61,420 bases of DNA from an uncultured Clostridia bacterium (GCA_947625765.1 CANQPP010000010.1:1-61420), one strand, 5' to 3'. Positions 41,428 through 51,435 are shown, numbered from the stretch's first letter. The notes: generated by a model not told the origin, from the letters alone. A program made the numbers and translations.

Positions 41428-42633
41428 TTAGCCGACCTTCTCCGCGGCGTCCATGAGGCCGTCCTCGGCGGCGTCCGGCTCGGCGGCGGGCTCCTCTTGG
41501 GCGGCGGGCAGGAGCCCCTCCGGCGCGCGCTCGCAGTAGACCTCGCCGCTGGCGCAGTCCACGTAGTCCGTGAACTCGCTGGTGGTGATGCGCCACTGCA
41601 GGCGGAACAGGTCCCTGTCCACGCCGTCCGGGGCCACGCCGCTGAAGTAGCAGAGGGTGGCGTCCAGCAGCACGGGGGAGCCGTCCTCGCCCTCGTGTTC
41701 GGCCGCGGAAAGCTGGAGGGCGTCCAGCAGGGGCATGGGGTCGATGCTGCCGCCCGCCGGGCTCAGCTCATGCCAGCCCACGACGGCCAGCGCCACGCCC
41801 GCGTCGGTCATGAGGGCGTAGGCCCCCTCCATCGCCGAGGCCCAGCGGGGAGACAATACGGGCAGCCCCTCGTAGAGGTGGTAGAAGGTCAGCTCGTAGC
41901 TGCCCTTCTCCGCCCAGCGGGCCCTGTACGCCTCGTCGCTCAAGGGCGCGCCGTTTTCCCAGCGGAGGGCGCGGCAGTTGAGGTCGTGGTCGGAATCGGC
42001 CAGGGAAAGGGACAGGGAGGGCAGTATGCGGGAGAAGAACACCTGCATGTAGGCACAGGCCTGGTCGTAATCAAGGCCGATGCTCCCGCCGCCCGCCGGT
42101 TCCAGGCCGTACAGATATCTGTCCAGATCGGCCACCAGCGAGTTCTCGTAGAGCAGGTAGCTGCCGGAGGGAACGTCGATCTGGACAAGGCCCAGCGGGT
42201 CCACCCACATCTCGGTGGAGTGCGCCTCCCAGGTCTTAAAGCTGTCCGCCCGTGCGCCCGTGTCGATGCCGTAGAGCCACTGGACGGCGGCGCGGTAGTT
42301 GTCGTACACCTCGTACGACGCATAGCTTTGGTCGGTCTCCGGGACGGACCCGTCCCCGAAGAGAAAGTTCAGGTAGGAGCTGCCCTCGATGAGGTCGGAG
42401 AGCGTGTATAGCGCCTCGCCGCGCCGGATGGCGGCGGGGAAGCTGCCCATGGGCGTGCCGCTCAACAGCACGCCGTCGGCCTCGGGGTAGGGCAGCGCGC
42501 CGCTGTCCAGGGGCTGCTCCCCGGAAATGGAGGGCCTGTCCAGCAGGTAGGGCTGTCTGTTCGGAGAGCCGCAGCCCAAGAGCAGGCAGGGCAGGAGCAG
42601 GCACAGCGTCAGGAGGCAAAACGCTCTTTTCAT
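41428..42633 (-). CDS. lipoprotein of unknown function in a two-component operon
   Basis: A 401-aa protein with a lipoprotein signal MKRAFCLLTLCLLLPCLLLGC, lipidated Cys21. The mature part is acidic with no family I recognise; the last 35 residues are Ala/Glu/Pro-rich. Its ATG overlaps the stop of the upstream membrane protein gene (ATGA). Order and overlap place it fourth in an operon with a response regulator and kinase. It may be a sensory accessory on the outer face of the membrane, comparable in position (not sequence) to YycH/YycI-type proteins. Confidence 0.75.
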   Translation of the reverse strand: MKRAFCLLTLCLLLPCLLLGCGSPNRQPYLLDRPSISGEQPLDSGALPYPEADGVLLSGTPMGSFPAAIRRGEALYTLSDLIEGSSYLNFLFGDGSVPETDQSYASYEVYDNYRAAVQWLYGIDTGARADSFKTWEAHSTEMWVDPLGLVQIDVPSGSYLLYENSLVADLDRYLYGLEPAGGGSIGLDYDQACAYMQVFFSRILPSLSLSLADSDHDLNCRALRWENGAPLSDEAYRARWAEKGSYELTFYHLYEGLPVLSPRWASAMEGAYALMTDAGVALAVVGWHELSPAGGSIDPMPLLDALQLSAAEHEGEDGSPVLLDATLCYFSGVAPDGVDRDLFRLQWRITTSEFTDYVDCASGEVYCERAPEGLLPAAQEEPAAEPDAAEDGLMDAAEKVG

Positions 42634-43367
42634 GTGCCGTCACCGCTTTCCAGTGTGATCAGGACCATGTCCAGCGGCCGGGAGACCAGGATGGAGGCCT
42701 GCAGCCGCTGGTCCATGGAGAAGCGCGCCAGCGTGCTGTTGTACATGGACATGGGGTCGTTCCCGAAGGGCGATACCAGGGAGAGAAGGTCGCTCTCCGC
42801 GTTCAGCCCCAAATGCCGGGCGTAGGCGTTGGCCAGGTTGGGCAGCAGCTCCACGAGGTCGGGAGAAACGCCGCCGTACTCCTCGTTCAGCCCGCCGCGC
42901 AGCCACTGGGGCAGCCGCGCCTGGATGCGTAGGGCCTTGCCGGTCTTTTCGTCGATGTAGACGCAGCAGCCGTCCCCCTCGAAGCGCAGCAGCTCCAGGC
43001 CGGAGGGGTAGTTGAGGTGCTGCAGGGACACGCGCTCGGCGGTGGTCTCGCCGTCCGGCGCGCTGCATAAAAGGTCGCGCTCCAAACTCTCCTAGTAGGC
43101 GGCGGCGTCCGCCTCCAGCGGGGAGACGGCGGCGGTCACGTCCGGCGCGGCGGAGAGCCACTTGGTAAGGGTGTCCGCCTTGTTGCGCAGGGAGCCCTGG
43201 TAGGAGTAGCTGCTCTGCTCGCTGTCGTCCGCCTCCAAAACGCCGAAATAGCCCTCGTCCCGGTAGGCCACGTACAGCCCCGGCGCGGCCGCGCCCAGGA
43301 GCAGCACCAGCACCGTTACGCAGGCCAGCAGGCCGTACTTGAGGCCCGCGATCCACTTCGCCCTCAT
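42630..43367 (-). pseudogene. membrane-anchored protein split by an in-frame amber codon
   Basis: Reading from ATG 43367 gives MRAKWIAGLKYG, one membrane helix (about 10-35) and an extracytoplasmic part, then a TAG at 43092-43094 after 91 residues. The same frame continues without interruption for 153 more residues (from GAG AGT TTG at 43091) to 42630. The two halves look like a single protein of about 245 aa. The first ATG overlaps the kinase stop (ATGA) and the end overlaps the lipoprotein start, as expected for one gene. A C-to-T change of a CAG codon would explain it; a sequence error is equally possible. Confidence 0.75.
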
Positions 43368-44746
43368 GCCGCCGCCTCCAGGACCAGCTGCACCACGGTG
43401 CCCTTGCCCAGCTCCGAACGGATGGACAGGTGGCCGCCGTGCAGCTGGGCGATCTTCTCGCACAGCGCAAGGCCCAGACCCGCGCCGTTCTGGGCACGGG
43501 CACGGGACTTATCGACCATGTAGAAGGCCTGCGTGATCTTGTGGATCTCCTCCTTGGGGATGCCGCGGCCCCGGTCGGCCACGGAGAACAGGTAATGTCC
43601 CTCGCGCTTTTCGCCCCGCAGCAGCACCTCGCTGCCGGGCTCGGAGGCCTTGCGGGCGTTGTCCACCAGGTTGTAGAGCAGCGTCTTGAGCAGGTCGGGG
43701 TCGGCCAGCAGCGCCCCGTCGGCCACGCGCACCCGCAAAAGCAGGCCCGCGCCCTGCATGAGGGGCGTTAAGCTCTGTTCCAGCTCCTGGGCCAAAATGC
43801 GCGGGTTCACGCGGCGCTTGTCCAGCTCCTCGTGGCCCACGACCATGAGCTCCAGGAGCTTGATGGACAGGGCTTCCAGCCTGCGGCCTTCGCTGAAGAT
43901 GGTGTTGGCGCAGCGGAAAACCCGCTCCTTGGACAGGTTCTGGGAGCGCAGCAGGTCCGCATAGCCGATGATGGAGGTGAGCGGCGTCTTGAGCTCGTGG
44001 GCGAAGTTGGCCACGAAGGCCTCCCGCTGCTCCACGGCCTGGGAGAGCTCGTCCAGCTTGGCCACCAGCGCATCGGTCATGCGGTTGAAGTCGCGGGTGA
44101 ACTGGGCCACCTCGTCGCTGCCGCCCTCCGGGGCGCGCAGCTCGTACTGGCCGCCCGCGATCCGCCGGGACAGGCGCGCAAGGCGCGAGACGGGCCGGGC
44201 CAGCAGCGCGGAGAAGGCGAAGATCAGCAAAGCCGAGACGCCCAGAACGATGCCGTAGATGCGCAGGAAGCTGGTCAGCAGCGCCTCCCGCTGGGTGTAG
44301 AGGAAGGAGATATCCGTGCGGCAGAGCAGGCAGTAGGTCTGCCCGCCCAGCTCCACCGGCCCGCCCACATACAGATAGCGCGCCTCGCCGTTTTGCAGCA
44401 CGGCAAGCGCGCGCTCTGTCGCTTCCGGGTCGAACAGCTCCGGCAGGGAGAAGGCGCCGTAGAGACGCCCGCCGTCGGAGCGGAACAGGGCGAGGGAGCG
44501 GTCCTGGCCCAGCTGCTCGGCGATGGCCAGCACGGTGTCCTCGTCCAGGGCGATGTCCTGTATGGCGTAGGTGACGGAGGCGGTCTCAAAGCCCATCTTG
44601 AGCAGGTCCTGCTCGTCCAGCGCCCGGCCCTTTTCGCGCTCCAGTCCCTGCTCGAAGCTGGACTGCACCAAAAGAGAGGCGCCCAGGGACAGCGCCAGGG
44701 CCACCACCACGATGGACGCGCAGACGATCTTGAGCGCAAAGCGCAT
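43364..44746 (-). CDS. sensor histidine kinase
   Basis: Membrane histidine kinase (460 aa). Helix 1 is about 8-30, an extracytoplasmic sensor domain spans to about 160, helix 2 is about 162-185, and a HAMP domain follows. The H-box is FVANFAHELKTPLTSIIGY. ATPase motifs are LLYNLVDNARKA (N-box), VADRGRGIP (G1) and NGAGLGLAL (G2). It forms a pair with the OmpR-type regulator 50 bp upstream in the same operon. The signal is unknown. Confidence 0.93.
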   Translation of the reverse strand: MRFALKIVCASIVVVALALSLGASLLVQSSFEQGLEREKGRALDEQDLLKMGFETASVTYAIQDIALDEDTVLAIAEQLGQDRSLALFRSDGGRLYGAFSLPELFDPEATERALAVLQNGEARYLYVGGPVELGGQTYCLLCRTDISFLYTQREALLTSFLRIYGIVLGVSALLIFAFSALLARPVSRLARLSRRIAGGQYELRAPEGGSDEVAQFTRDFNRMTDALVAKLDELSQAVEQREAFVANFAHELKTPLTSIIGYADLLRSQNLSKERVFRCANTIFSEGRRLEALSIKLLELMVVGHEELDKRRVNPRILAQELEQSLTPLMQGAGLLLRVRVADGALLADPDLLKTLLYNLVDNARKASEPGSEVLLRGEKREGHYLFSVADRGRGIPKEEIHKITQAFYMVDKSRARAQNGAGLGLALCEKIAQLHGGHLSIRSELGKGTVVQLVLEAAA

Positions 44747-44796
44747 CGCCTATCTCACCTCTCTTTCGGGGCTTTTCGGCTAAATCCTTAAAGGGA

Positions 44797-45447
44797 TCAG
44801 ATCTCCAAACGGTAGCCGATCTTGTAAACGGTCTTGAGCTCCTGCTCCCAGCCCAGCTTCTTGCGCAGGCGGCGCACGTGCAGGTCGATGGTGCGGGTAT
44901 CGCCCATGTAGTCGCTCTGCCAGACGCGCTGGAAGATGGTCTCACGGAACAGGGCGATGTGCCGGTTGCGCACGAAGAGCAGCAGCAGCTCGTATTCCTT
45001 CAGGGTCAGCTCCACGGGCACGCCGGCCTTATACACCGTGCGCGAGACGGTGTCCACCGTCACGTCCCCCACGGTGTATTTTTGTTCGCCCTTGTTGTAG
45101 CGGCGCAGCACGGTCTCCACCCGGGCCAGCAGCTCCACGATGGCGAAGGGCTTGGTGATGTAGTCGTCCGCGCCCATGCGCAGGCCCTTGACGCGGTCCT
45201 CTACGGAGCCTTTGGCGGTGATGAAGATGGCGGGCGTATCCATGGTGCGGACGTATTCCAGCAGGGAGTAGCCGTCGATGCCGGGCAGCATGATGTCCAG
45301 CAGCACCAGGTCGTAGTTGCGCTCCTGCATCAGGTCCGCCGCGGTGTTGCCGTCGTAGGCGCAGTCGCAGACATAGCCCTGCTGGCTCAGGCTCATTTCG
45401 ATCAGCTCGTTGATGGGCTTTTCGTCTTCCACGATCAGAACGTTCAT
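44797..45447 (-). CDS. OmpR/PhoB-family response regulator
   Basis: A 216-aa regulator. The receiver domain has the acidic pair at Glu7/Asp8, phospho-acceptor Asp51 in LVLLDIMLPG, and the conserved Lys in KPFAIVEL. The C-terminal winged helix spans about 125-216 (LTLKEYELLLLFVRNR and DTRTIDLHVRRLRKKLG). It is first in the operon with the kinase, the split membrane protein and the lipoprotein; its promoter is upstream on the minus strand. Confidence 0.95.
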   Translation of the reverse strand: MNVLIVEDEKPINELIEMSLSQQGYVCDCAYDGNTAADLMQERNYDLVLLDIMLPGIDGYSLLEYVRTMDTPAIFITAKGSVEDRVKGLRMGADDYITKPFAIVELLARVETVLRRYNKGEQKYTVGDVTVDTVSRTVYKAGVPVELTLKEYELLLLFVRNRHIALFRETIFQRVWQSDYMGDTRTIDLHVRRLRKKLGWEQELKTVYKIGYRLEI

Positions 45448-45498
45448 TTGGCTTCTTCCCTTCCCCTGCCTTCATATACAAGCACACGGTAACACGAA

Positions 45499-45527
45499 AA
45501 TGTATCCAAAATGTAAGACTCTGGCAA
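45499..45527 (-). promoter_or_regulatory. promoter of the two-component operon
   Basis: On the minus strand: TTGCCA (45522-45527), 17-base spacer, TACATT (45499-45504), about 50 bases upstream of the regulator start. Confidence 0.6.
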
Positions 45528-45582
45528 AAGAGTTATGTGCGTTTGGGCCCGCGGCGGGCCTTACCCTTAGTTTATATAATTC

Positions 45583-45623
45583 AGTTGTATATGTCAATGG
45601 AAATGTATAACTGAGTTGTATAT
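45583..45623. promoter_or_regulatory. candidate operator repeats upstream of XRE regulator
   Basis: AGTTGTATAT occurs twice in direct orientation (45583-45592 and 45614-45623), 31 bp apart or about three helical turns. TCAGTTGTATA (from 45581) and TGTATAACTGA (45604-45614) also form an imperfect inverted repeat. TATAAT at 45642-45647 is a possible -10 for the gene downstream. Confidence 0.4.
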
Positions 45624-45685
45624 TTTAAGAGGAGTGCATGATATAATTTTATATATACGAAAACTAAAGGGGGTAAATCAAGACC

Positions 45686-46027
45686 ATGGACTATTCGGAG
45701 TATCTGCCCAAGCGCCTGACGCTGCTGCGCCTGCAGAAGGGCGTTTCCGCGCGGGACATGTCCCTGTCCCTGGGCCAGTCGCCCAGCTACGTGAACATGA
45801 TCGAGAACCGCCGCGCCCTGCCCAGCATGCAGATGTTCTTTGAGATCTGCGAGTTCCTGGAGGTAACGCCCATGGCGTTCTTCGACCACGAGGAGCCCAT
45901 CCCCGCGGCGGCCCTGCGCCTGCAGAAGAGGCTGGAGCGGCTGGGCGCCAAGGGCGTGGATTCCCTGAGCGCTTTCATCGACTTCGTGCTGCCGGAGACG
46001 GAGCCCCAGGAGCCCCAGCAGCCGTGA
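45686..46027 (+). CDS. XRE-family transcriptional regulator
   Basis: A 113-aa protein with a helix-turn-helix at about 8-62 (LRLQKGVSARDMSLSLGQSPSYVNMIENRRALPSM region) and a C-terminal helical tail. Small lambda-repressor-like regulators of this size usually bind DNA as dimers. AAAGGGGG lies about 12 bases before the ATG. Its stop overlaps the GTG of the next gene. The AT-rich repeats upstream are likely autoregulatory sites, by inference. Confidence 0.85.
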   Translation: MDYSEYLPKRLTLLRLQKGVSARDMSLSLGQSPSYVNMIENRRALPSMQMFFEICEFLEVTPMAFFDHEEPIPAAALRLQKRLERLGAKGVDSLSAFIDFVLPETEPQEPQQP

Positions 46028-46410
46028 CGGAGGAGGTCCTCTCCTTCTTTGCAAGCTGCCCGCAGGCGCTGCCCATCTATGAAGAACTGGAGCGCGCCGT
46101 GCGCACGATCGAGCCGCAGACGAGCATCCGCGTGAAAAGGACGCAGATCGGCTTCTTCTGCGGCTGCGGCTTCGCCTTTGCCTCCCGCCTGCGGGTGGGC
46201 GGGGCGCAGCGGCGGGAGCCCTGGCTCACGCTGACGCTGGCGCTGGGCAGGCCGCTGACAGAAGCGGAGGTCTCCACCGAGCCCTATCCGGGCCGCTGGA
46301 CGAACCACCTGCTGCTTTTGTCCCCAAAGGACATAGGGCCGGAGCTGCGGGCGCTTCTCAAAGAGGCCGCGGACTTCGCCGCCTTCCGTGCCCAAAGGGG
46401 CAAAGGCTAG
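46024..46410 (+). CDS. DUF5655-like protein
   Basis: A 128-aa protein translationally coupled to the XRE gene (GTGA overlap). The central segment RVKRTQIGFFCGCGFAFAS and the later WTNHLLLLSPKDIGPELRALLKEAADFA match the general pattern of DUF5655 proteins, for which no function is known to me. No membrane or signal sequence is seen. Confidence 0.7.
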   Translation: MTEEVLSFFASCPQALPIYEELERAVRTIEPQTSIRVKRTQIGFFCGCGFAFASRLRVGGAQRREPWLTLTLALGRPLTEAEVSTEPYPGRWTNHLLLLSPKDIGPELRALLKEAADFAAFRAQRGKG

Positions 46411-46453
46411 GATGCTCCTTCCATCCCCAAAAGAGATATATCCGCGCAATCCC

Positions 46454-46496
46454 GCCGCCCGACTTTGTTTTCCTTACCGGGCGGCCGTGATTTTTG
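46454..46496 (+). terminator. terminator after the XRE/DUF5655 pair
   Basis: GCCGCCCG (46454-46461) pairs with CGGGCGGC (46478-46485), followed by CGTGATTTTTG. Confidence 0.65.
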
Positions 46497-46536
46497 CACC
46501 CCAAACGGATAAAAACAGGAACAGGAGGGCCTTTTC

Positions 46537-46872
46537 ATGAAACACGAATGCAGGATCACCGTCCTGGAGACGCGCTGCTTCCCCGAATTGCAGGAAAAGT
46601 ACCTGGCCGACCCTATGTCCGGGCCCTGCCGCTTCTTTCAGCCGGGAGATACGTTCCTGCTCAGGCAGGAGGACTTCTTCCGAATGGCGAACGGGAAGTT
46701 CTGCAGCGAGGCCTGGGACGCCATCAGCCGCTACGTGTACGCGGCCTTGCAGGGCGGCTCCATCATGAAGGGCTGGACAAACGACGAGCGGATGATGATC
46801 GCCTGCTGCAACGACGGCACGCGGCCCGTGATCTTCAAGATCGAGCGGATCGACATACCCGAGGATGAGTGA
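46537..46872 (+). CDS. TIGR04076 family protein
   Basis: A 111-aa protein starting MKHECRITVLETRCFPELQEKY. It matches the TIGR04076 pattern of small proteins with GPCRFFQPGDTF, a central WDAISRYVYAALQGG and a C-terminal RPVIFKIERI. Cysteines at 5, 14 and 32 recur in the family as I remember it. The function is unknown. ACAGGAGGG precedes the ATG. Confidence 0.8.
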   Translation: MKHECRITVLETRCFPELQEKYLADPMSGPCRFFQPGDTFLLRQEDFFRMANGKFCSEAWDAISRYVYAALQGGSIMKGWTNDERMMIACCNDGTRPVIFKIERIDIPEDE

Positions 46873-46890
46873 CCGAAAACGCATGTTAAG

Positions 46891-46928
46891 CGCCCCGCGG
46901 GCCTTCAGGGCCCTGCGGGGCGTCTTTT
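46891..46928 (+). terminator. terminator between TIGR04076 gene and potD
   Basis: CGCCCCGC-GGGCC (from 46891) pairs with GGGCCC-GCGGGGCG (to 46922), followed by TCTTTT. It serves convergent transcription. Confidence 0.8.
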
Positions 46929-46946
46929 GTTGGAAGGGAGAGGCCG

Positions 46947-47990
46947 CTAGTTGGCGGTGATCTCGATCCAGATGTCGTTGTATAGCTTGGCCGCGTCGGA
47001 CACGTCGTGGAAGAAGCTGCAGCGGTCCAACACATCCTGCGGCGGGTTGAACGTGGGGTCGGAGAGGTAGTCCTCGCCCAAAATTTCCAGCGCGCCCGTG
47101 TTGGGGGTGGAGTAGCCGATGTACTCGCTGTTCATGGCGGCGATCTCGGGCCGCATCATGAAGTCGATGAAGGCGTGGGCCCCGTCCACGTTTTTGGAGC
47201 CCTTGGGGATCACCATGCCGTCGGCCCAGACGTTGGAGCCCTCCTTGGGCACGCAGTAGGCCAGGTCCTCGTTGAGGGCCATGGAGGTCATCGCGTCGCC
47301 GGACCAGACCAGGCCCAGCGCGGCCTCGCCGCCCACCAGCTTGTCCTTGATCTCGTCCACGCCGTAGGCCAGCAGCACGCCGCTCTCCTTCTGCTCCAGC
47401 AGCTTCTGCTTGGCCGCCTCCAGCTGGGCGCTGTCGCGGGTGTTGAGGTCATAGCCCAGGTAGCAGAGGGTCACGCCCAAAGAGTCGCGCACGGAGTCCA
47501 TCATCAGCACGTTCTTCTTGTACTTAACATCCCACATCGCGCCCCAGGAGTCGATGGGCCCGCCGGTGACGGCGGTGTTGTACAGGATGCCCACCGTGCC
47601 CCACATATACGGCGCGGAGTAGGCGCAGCCGGGGTCGTAGGCCGGGTCCTGCAGCCACTGGGCGTTGTTGGCGAGGTTGGGCAGCTTCTCGTGGTCCAGC
47701 GGGGTCAGCATGTCGTTGGCGATCATGCGCTCGATCATGTAGTCGGAGGGGAAGGCCACGTCGTAGCTGGCGCCGCCGCGCTCCAGTTTTATGTACATCT
47801 CCTCGTTGGTGGTGAAGCGGACGTAGTTGACGTGGATGCCGGTCTCCTCCTCGAACAGGTCGATGGCCTCGGGGTCGATGTAGTCCTCCCAGTTGTAGAC
47901 GGTGATGGAATCCTCGGGCGACGCCGCGCAGCCAAACAGGGACAGCGCGCACAGGCACAGGGCCAGCAGCAGGGAGAGGGACTTTTTCAT
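46947..47990 (-). CDS. potD: spermidine/putrescine ABC transporter, substrate-binding lipoprotein
   Basis: Extracytoplasmic polyamine-binding protein (347 aa) with a lipoprotein signal ending LSLFGC (Cys21). The mature start ITVYNWEDYIDPEAIDLFEEETGI is the classic PotD/PotF pattern, and AYMQ-less variants with PYMWGTVGILYN are common. It is last in the potABCD operon, 92 bp after potC. Confidence 0.94.
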   Translation of the reverse strand: MKKSLSLLLALCLCALSLFGCAASPEDSITVYNWEDYIDPEAIDLFEEETGIHVNYVRFTTNEEMYIKLERGGASYDVAFPSDYMIERMIANDMLTPLDHEKLPNLANNAQWLQDPAYDPGCAYSAPYMWGTVGILYNTAVTGGPIDSWGAMWDVKYKKNVLMMDSVRDSLGVTLCYLGYDLNTRDSAQLEAAKQKLLEQKESGVLLAYGVDEIKDKLVGGEAALGLVWSGDAMTSMALNEDLAYCVPKEGSNVWADGMVIPKGSKNVDGAHAFIDFMMRPEIAAMNSEYIGYSTPNTGALEILGEDYLSDPTFNPPQDVLDRCSFFHDVSDAAKLYNDIWIEITAN

Positions 47991-48082
47991 TTCGGTCTGA
48001 TCGTTTCCTTTCCTTGAATGTGTTTTCCCTTAAATTTAAGGGTATTTTCATGAGCCGGAGCCGCCCGGCGGGGAAGCAAACG

Positions 48083-48856
48083 TCAGCGCTCCAGGATGTT
48101 GGAGCGGCGGTTCACCAGCAGGAGCAGCAGCATCACCGCCAGGAACAGCAGCGTGGACAGGGCGTTGATCGTGGGGTTGATGCCCAAACGCGCCATGGAG
48201 TAGATGAGGATGGACAGGTTCTGCGCGCTGGAGGTGGTGAAAAAGGAGATGACGAAGTCGTCCAAAGAGAGCGTGAAGCTCAGGATGAGGCCGGAAATAA
48301 CGCCCGGCATGATCTCCGGCAGCACGATGCGGCGCAGCCCCTGCCAGGGCGTAGCGCCCAAGTCCAGCGCGGCCTCGTAGGCGTTCGTGTTCATCTGCTT
48401 GAGCTTGGGCAGTACGGAAAAGAGTACGTAGGGCACGTTGAACGTGACGTGCGCCAGCAGCATGGTCCAAAAGCCCAGCGGCATGCGGGCGAACAGGAAC
48501 AGGATCATCATGGAGACGCCCACCACGATGTCGGGGGTGAGCATCGAGAGGTTCGCCATGCCGAGGAACAGCGAGCGCGGCCCCTGCTTCATGGAGAAAA
48601 GGCCCACCGCGCCCAATGTCCCTATGACGGTGGCGATGACGGCGGCCAGCGCCGCGCAGCCTAAGGTCACGTACAGGGCGCGCAAAATCTCCTCGTTCTG
48701 GAACAGGGCGATGTACCACTTGAGGGTGAAGCCGTCCCAGCGGGCGCGGGACTTGGAGGCGTTGAAGGAATAGACGATGAGCGTCAGGATGGGCATGTAG
48801 AGAAAGAGGAGCACCGCGAACACGTACAGGCGGCGGAAGATGCGTCTGGTTTTCAC
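48083..48856 (-). CDS. potC: spermidine/putrescine ABC transporter permease PotC
   Basis: A 257-aa permease with about six helices. The EAA loop is NAYEAALDLGATPWQGLRRIVLPEIMPGV. SFTLSLDDFVISFFTTS is typical of PotC. The start overlaps the potB stop (ATGA), ensuring coupled synthesis of the two permeases. Confidence 0.94.
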   Translation of the reverse strand: MKTRRIFRRLYVFAVLLFLYMPILTLIVYSFNASKSRARWDGFTLKWYIALFQNEEILRALYVTLGCAALAAVIATVIGTLGAVGLFSMKQGPRSLFLGMANLSMLTPDIVVGVSMMILFLFARMPLGFWTMLLAHVTFNVPYVLFSVLPKLKQMNTNAYEAALDLGATPWQGLRRIVLPEIMPGVISGLILSFTLSLDDFVISFFTTSSAQNLSILIYSMARLGINPTINALSTLLFLAVMLLLLLVNRRSNILER

Positions 48857-49680
48857 AGCACGCCGCCCCCTTCCCGGTCGCCGAAGCGGTTCATCAGGCC
48901 CATCGAGATCAGCAGCAGCACCATCATCACCAGGGACATGGCGGAACCGAAGTTCCAGTCGCCGGTGAACAGGAACTGCTGTTCGATCAGGTCGCCGTAG
49001 AGGCGGAACTGGGAGCCGCCCAGCAGGCGGGAGATGACGAAGGTGGTCACGGCGGGCATGAACACCATCGTGATGCCGGAAAACACCCCCGGCAGCGACA
49101 GGGGCAGCTTCACCCGCCAGAACACCTGGGCGCGGCCGGCACCCAAGTCCTCGGCGGCCTCCTCCACGCTCGCGTCCATGCGGGTCAGGACCGTGTAGAG
49201 CGGCAGCACCATGAAGGGCAGGTAGTTGTAGATCATGCCCATCAGCACCGCCTGGTAGGAGTAGAGCAGGCGCACTTCCTCATTGGCCCCGAACAGGCGC
49301 AGCACCCAGTTGACCGCCGTAGCCACCAGCCCGCCGGATTCCAGCAGCGTCAGCCAGGCGTAGGTGCGCAGCAGGAAGTTCATCCACATGGGGATGATGA
49401 AGAACACGATGAGCATGCCCCTGGGATCCACGTGCCGGTCGGCCAGGAAGTAGGCCGCCGGATAGCCGATCAGCAGGCAGAGGAGCGTACAGAGCAGCGC
49501 CATGCCGATGGAGCGCAGAAGGACGGAAAAGTAGATGGGGTCCAAAAACAGCCGGAAGTTCTCCAGCGTGAAGCGGCCGGTCCTGTCCGTCAAGGCGTAG
49601 ATCACCACCAGCAGGATGGGCGCGATGGTGAACAGGATCATCCACACCGCGTAAGGGGCGGCGAAGCCCTTCGTCTTCAT
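48853..49680 (-). CDS. potB: spermidine/putrescine ABC transporter permease PotB
   Basis: A 275-aa permease. MKTKGFAAPYAVWMILFTIAPI starts with the first helix. IIPMWMNFLLRTYAWLTLL and the EAA loop SVEEAAEDLGAGRAQVFWRV are diagnostic of PotB. The ATG at 49680 lies just past the potA stop at 49682 and fits the family N-terminus. Confidence 0.93.
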   Translation of the reverse strand: MKTKGFAAPYAVWMILFTIAPILLVVIYALTDRTGRFTLENFRLFLDPIYFSVLLRSIGMALLCTLLCLLIGYPAAYFLADRHVDPRGMLIVFFIIPMWMNFLLRTYAWLTLLESGGLVATAVNWVLRLFGANEEVRLLYSYQAVLMGMIYNYLPFMVLPLYTVLTRMDASVEEAAEDLGAGRAQVFWRVKLPLSLPGVFSGITMVFMPAVTTFVISRLLGGSQFRLYGDLIEQQFLFTGDWNFGSAMSLVMMVLLLISMGLMNRFGDREGGGVL

Positions 49681-49681
49681 G

Positions 49682-50740
<1,059 letters not shown>

Positions 50741-50798
50741 GGGGCAAACGCCCTCCTATCGTGGAATATGGGGCCCGCGCCCTTGGAGAGGAGGCCCC

Positions 50799-51338
50799 TT
50801 AGAAGCTCGGGGGCGTGGAGACCCACAGCAGCCGCGCGGTCTGCTTGGTGACGTTCAGGATGCGGTGCGGGGCCTCGGGACGGAAGTAGAAGCCCTCGCC
50901 CTTCTTGGCCTTGTACTGCTTGTGGCCCAGCTCTATGACCACGCCGCCCTGCAGCACGTAGCCGAACTCCTCGCCCGCGTGGGGGTTGTCCAGCACCGTG
51001 GCCCCGCCGGGGGCCAGCTCCAACAGGATGGGCTCCATCTCGTTCTTCTGGGCGTTGGGAATGAGCCAGGAGATGGTGGTGCCGCGGTCGGGGTCCTTGG
51101 ATTCGTAGATGTCCTGCTGGGAAAAGACGATCTTTTCCTCCTGCTCGTCGTCGAAAAACGTCTTAAGGTCGGTCCCCAGGCACTCGAGAATGTCCATAAG
51201 CGTGGCGATGGAGGGGGAGGTCAGGTCCCGCTCCAGCTGGGAAATGAAGCCCTTGGACAGGTCGCAGCGCAGGGCGAGTTCTTCCTGCGTCAGGCCGTGG
51301 CGCAGCCGCAGCCTGCGGATCTTTTCGCCCAATTCCAT
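50799..51338 (-). CDS. XRE-cupin transcriptional regulator of the pot operon
   Basis: A 179-aa regulator. The N-terminal helix-turn-helix (1-60, LRLRHGLTQEELALRCDLSKGFISQLERD) and C-terminal cupin (about 105-175, NPHAGEEFGYVLQGGVVIELG) match PuuR-like regulators of polyamine genes. Position immediately before potABCD supports polyamine-responsive control of the operon, with the cupin as the ligand sensor. GAAGGGGAC lies upstream of the ATG. Confidence 0.9.
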   Translation of the reverse strand: MELGEKIRRLRLRHGLTQEELALRCDLSKGFISQLERDLTSPSIATLMDILECLGTDLKTFFDDEQEEKIVFSQQDIYESKDPDRGTTISWLIPNAQKNEMEPILLELAPGGATVLDNPHAGEEFGYVLQGGVVIELGHKQYKAKKGEGFYFRPEAPHRILNVTKQTARLLWVSTPPSF

Positions 51339-51435
51339 GTTGTTGTCCCCTTCTTCCTTAGCGGATAGGTATTCGGTCTGCTTTGACTTTTAAGGTCCGC
51401 CCGGACGGCGCGGGCACTGTAATAGTAAGAAATTA

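Noticed and set aside
43092-43094. Amber codon read as an amino acid (recoding)
   Set aside because: TAG ends several intact genes here (ylbN, oppC, rodA, glmM), and no pyrrolysine-type genes are seen.
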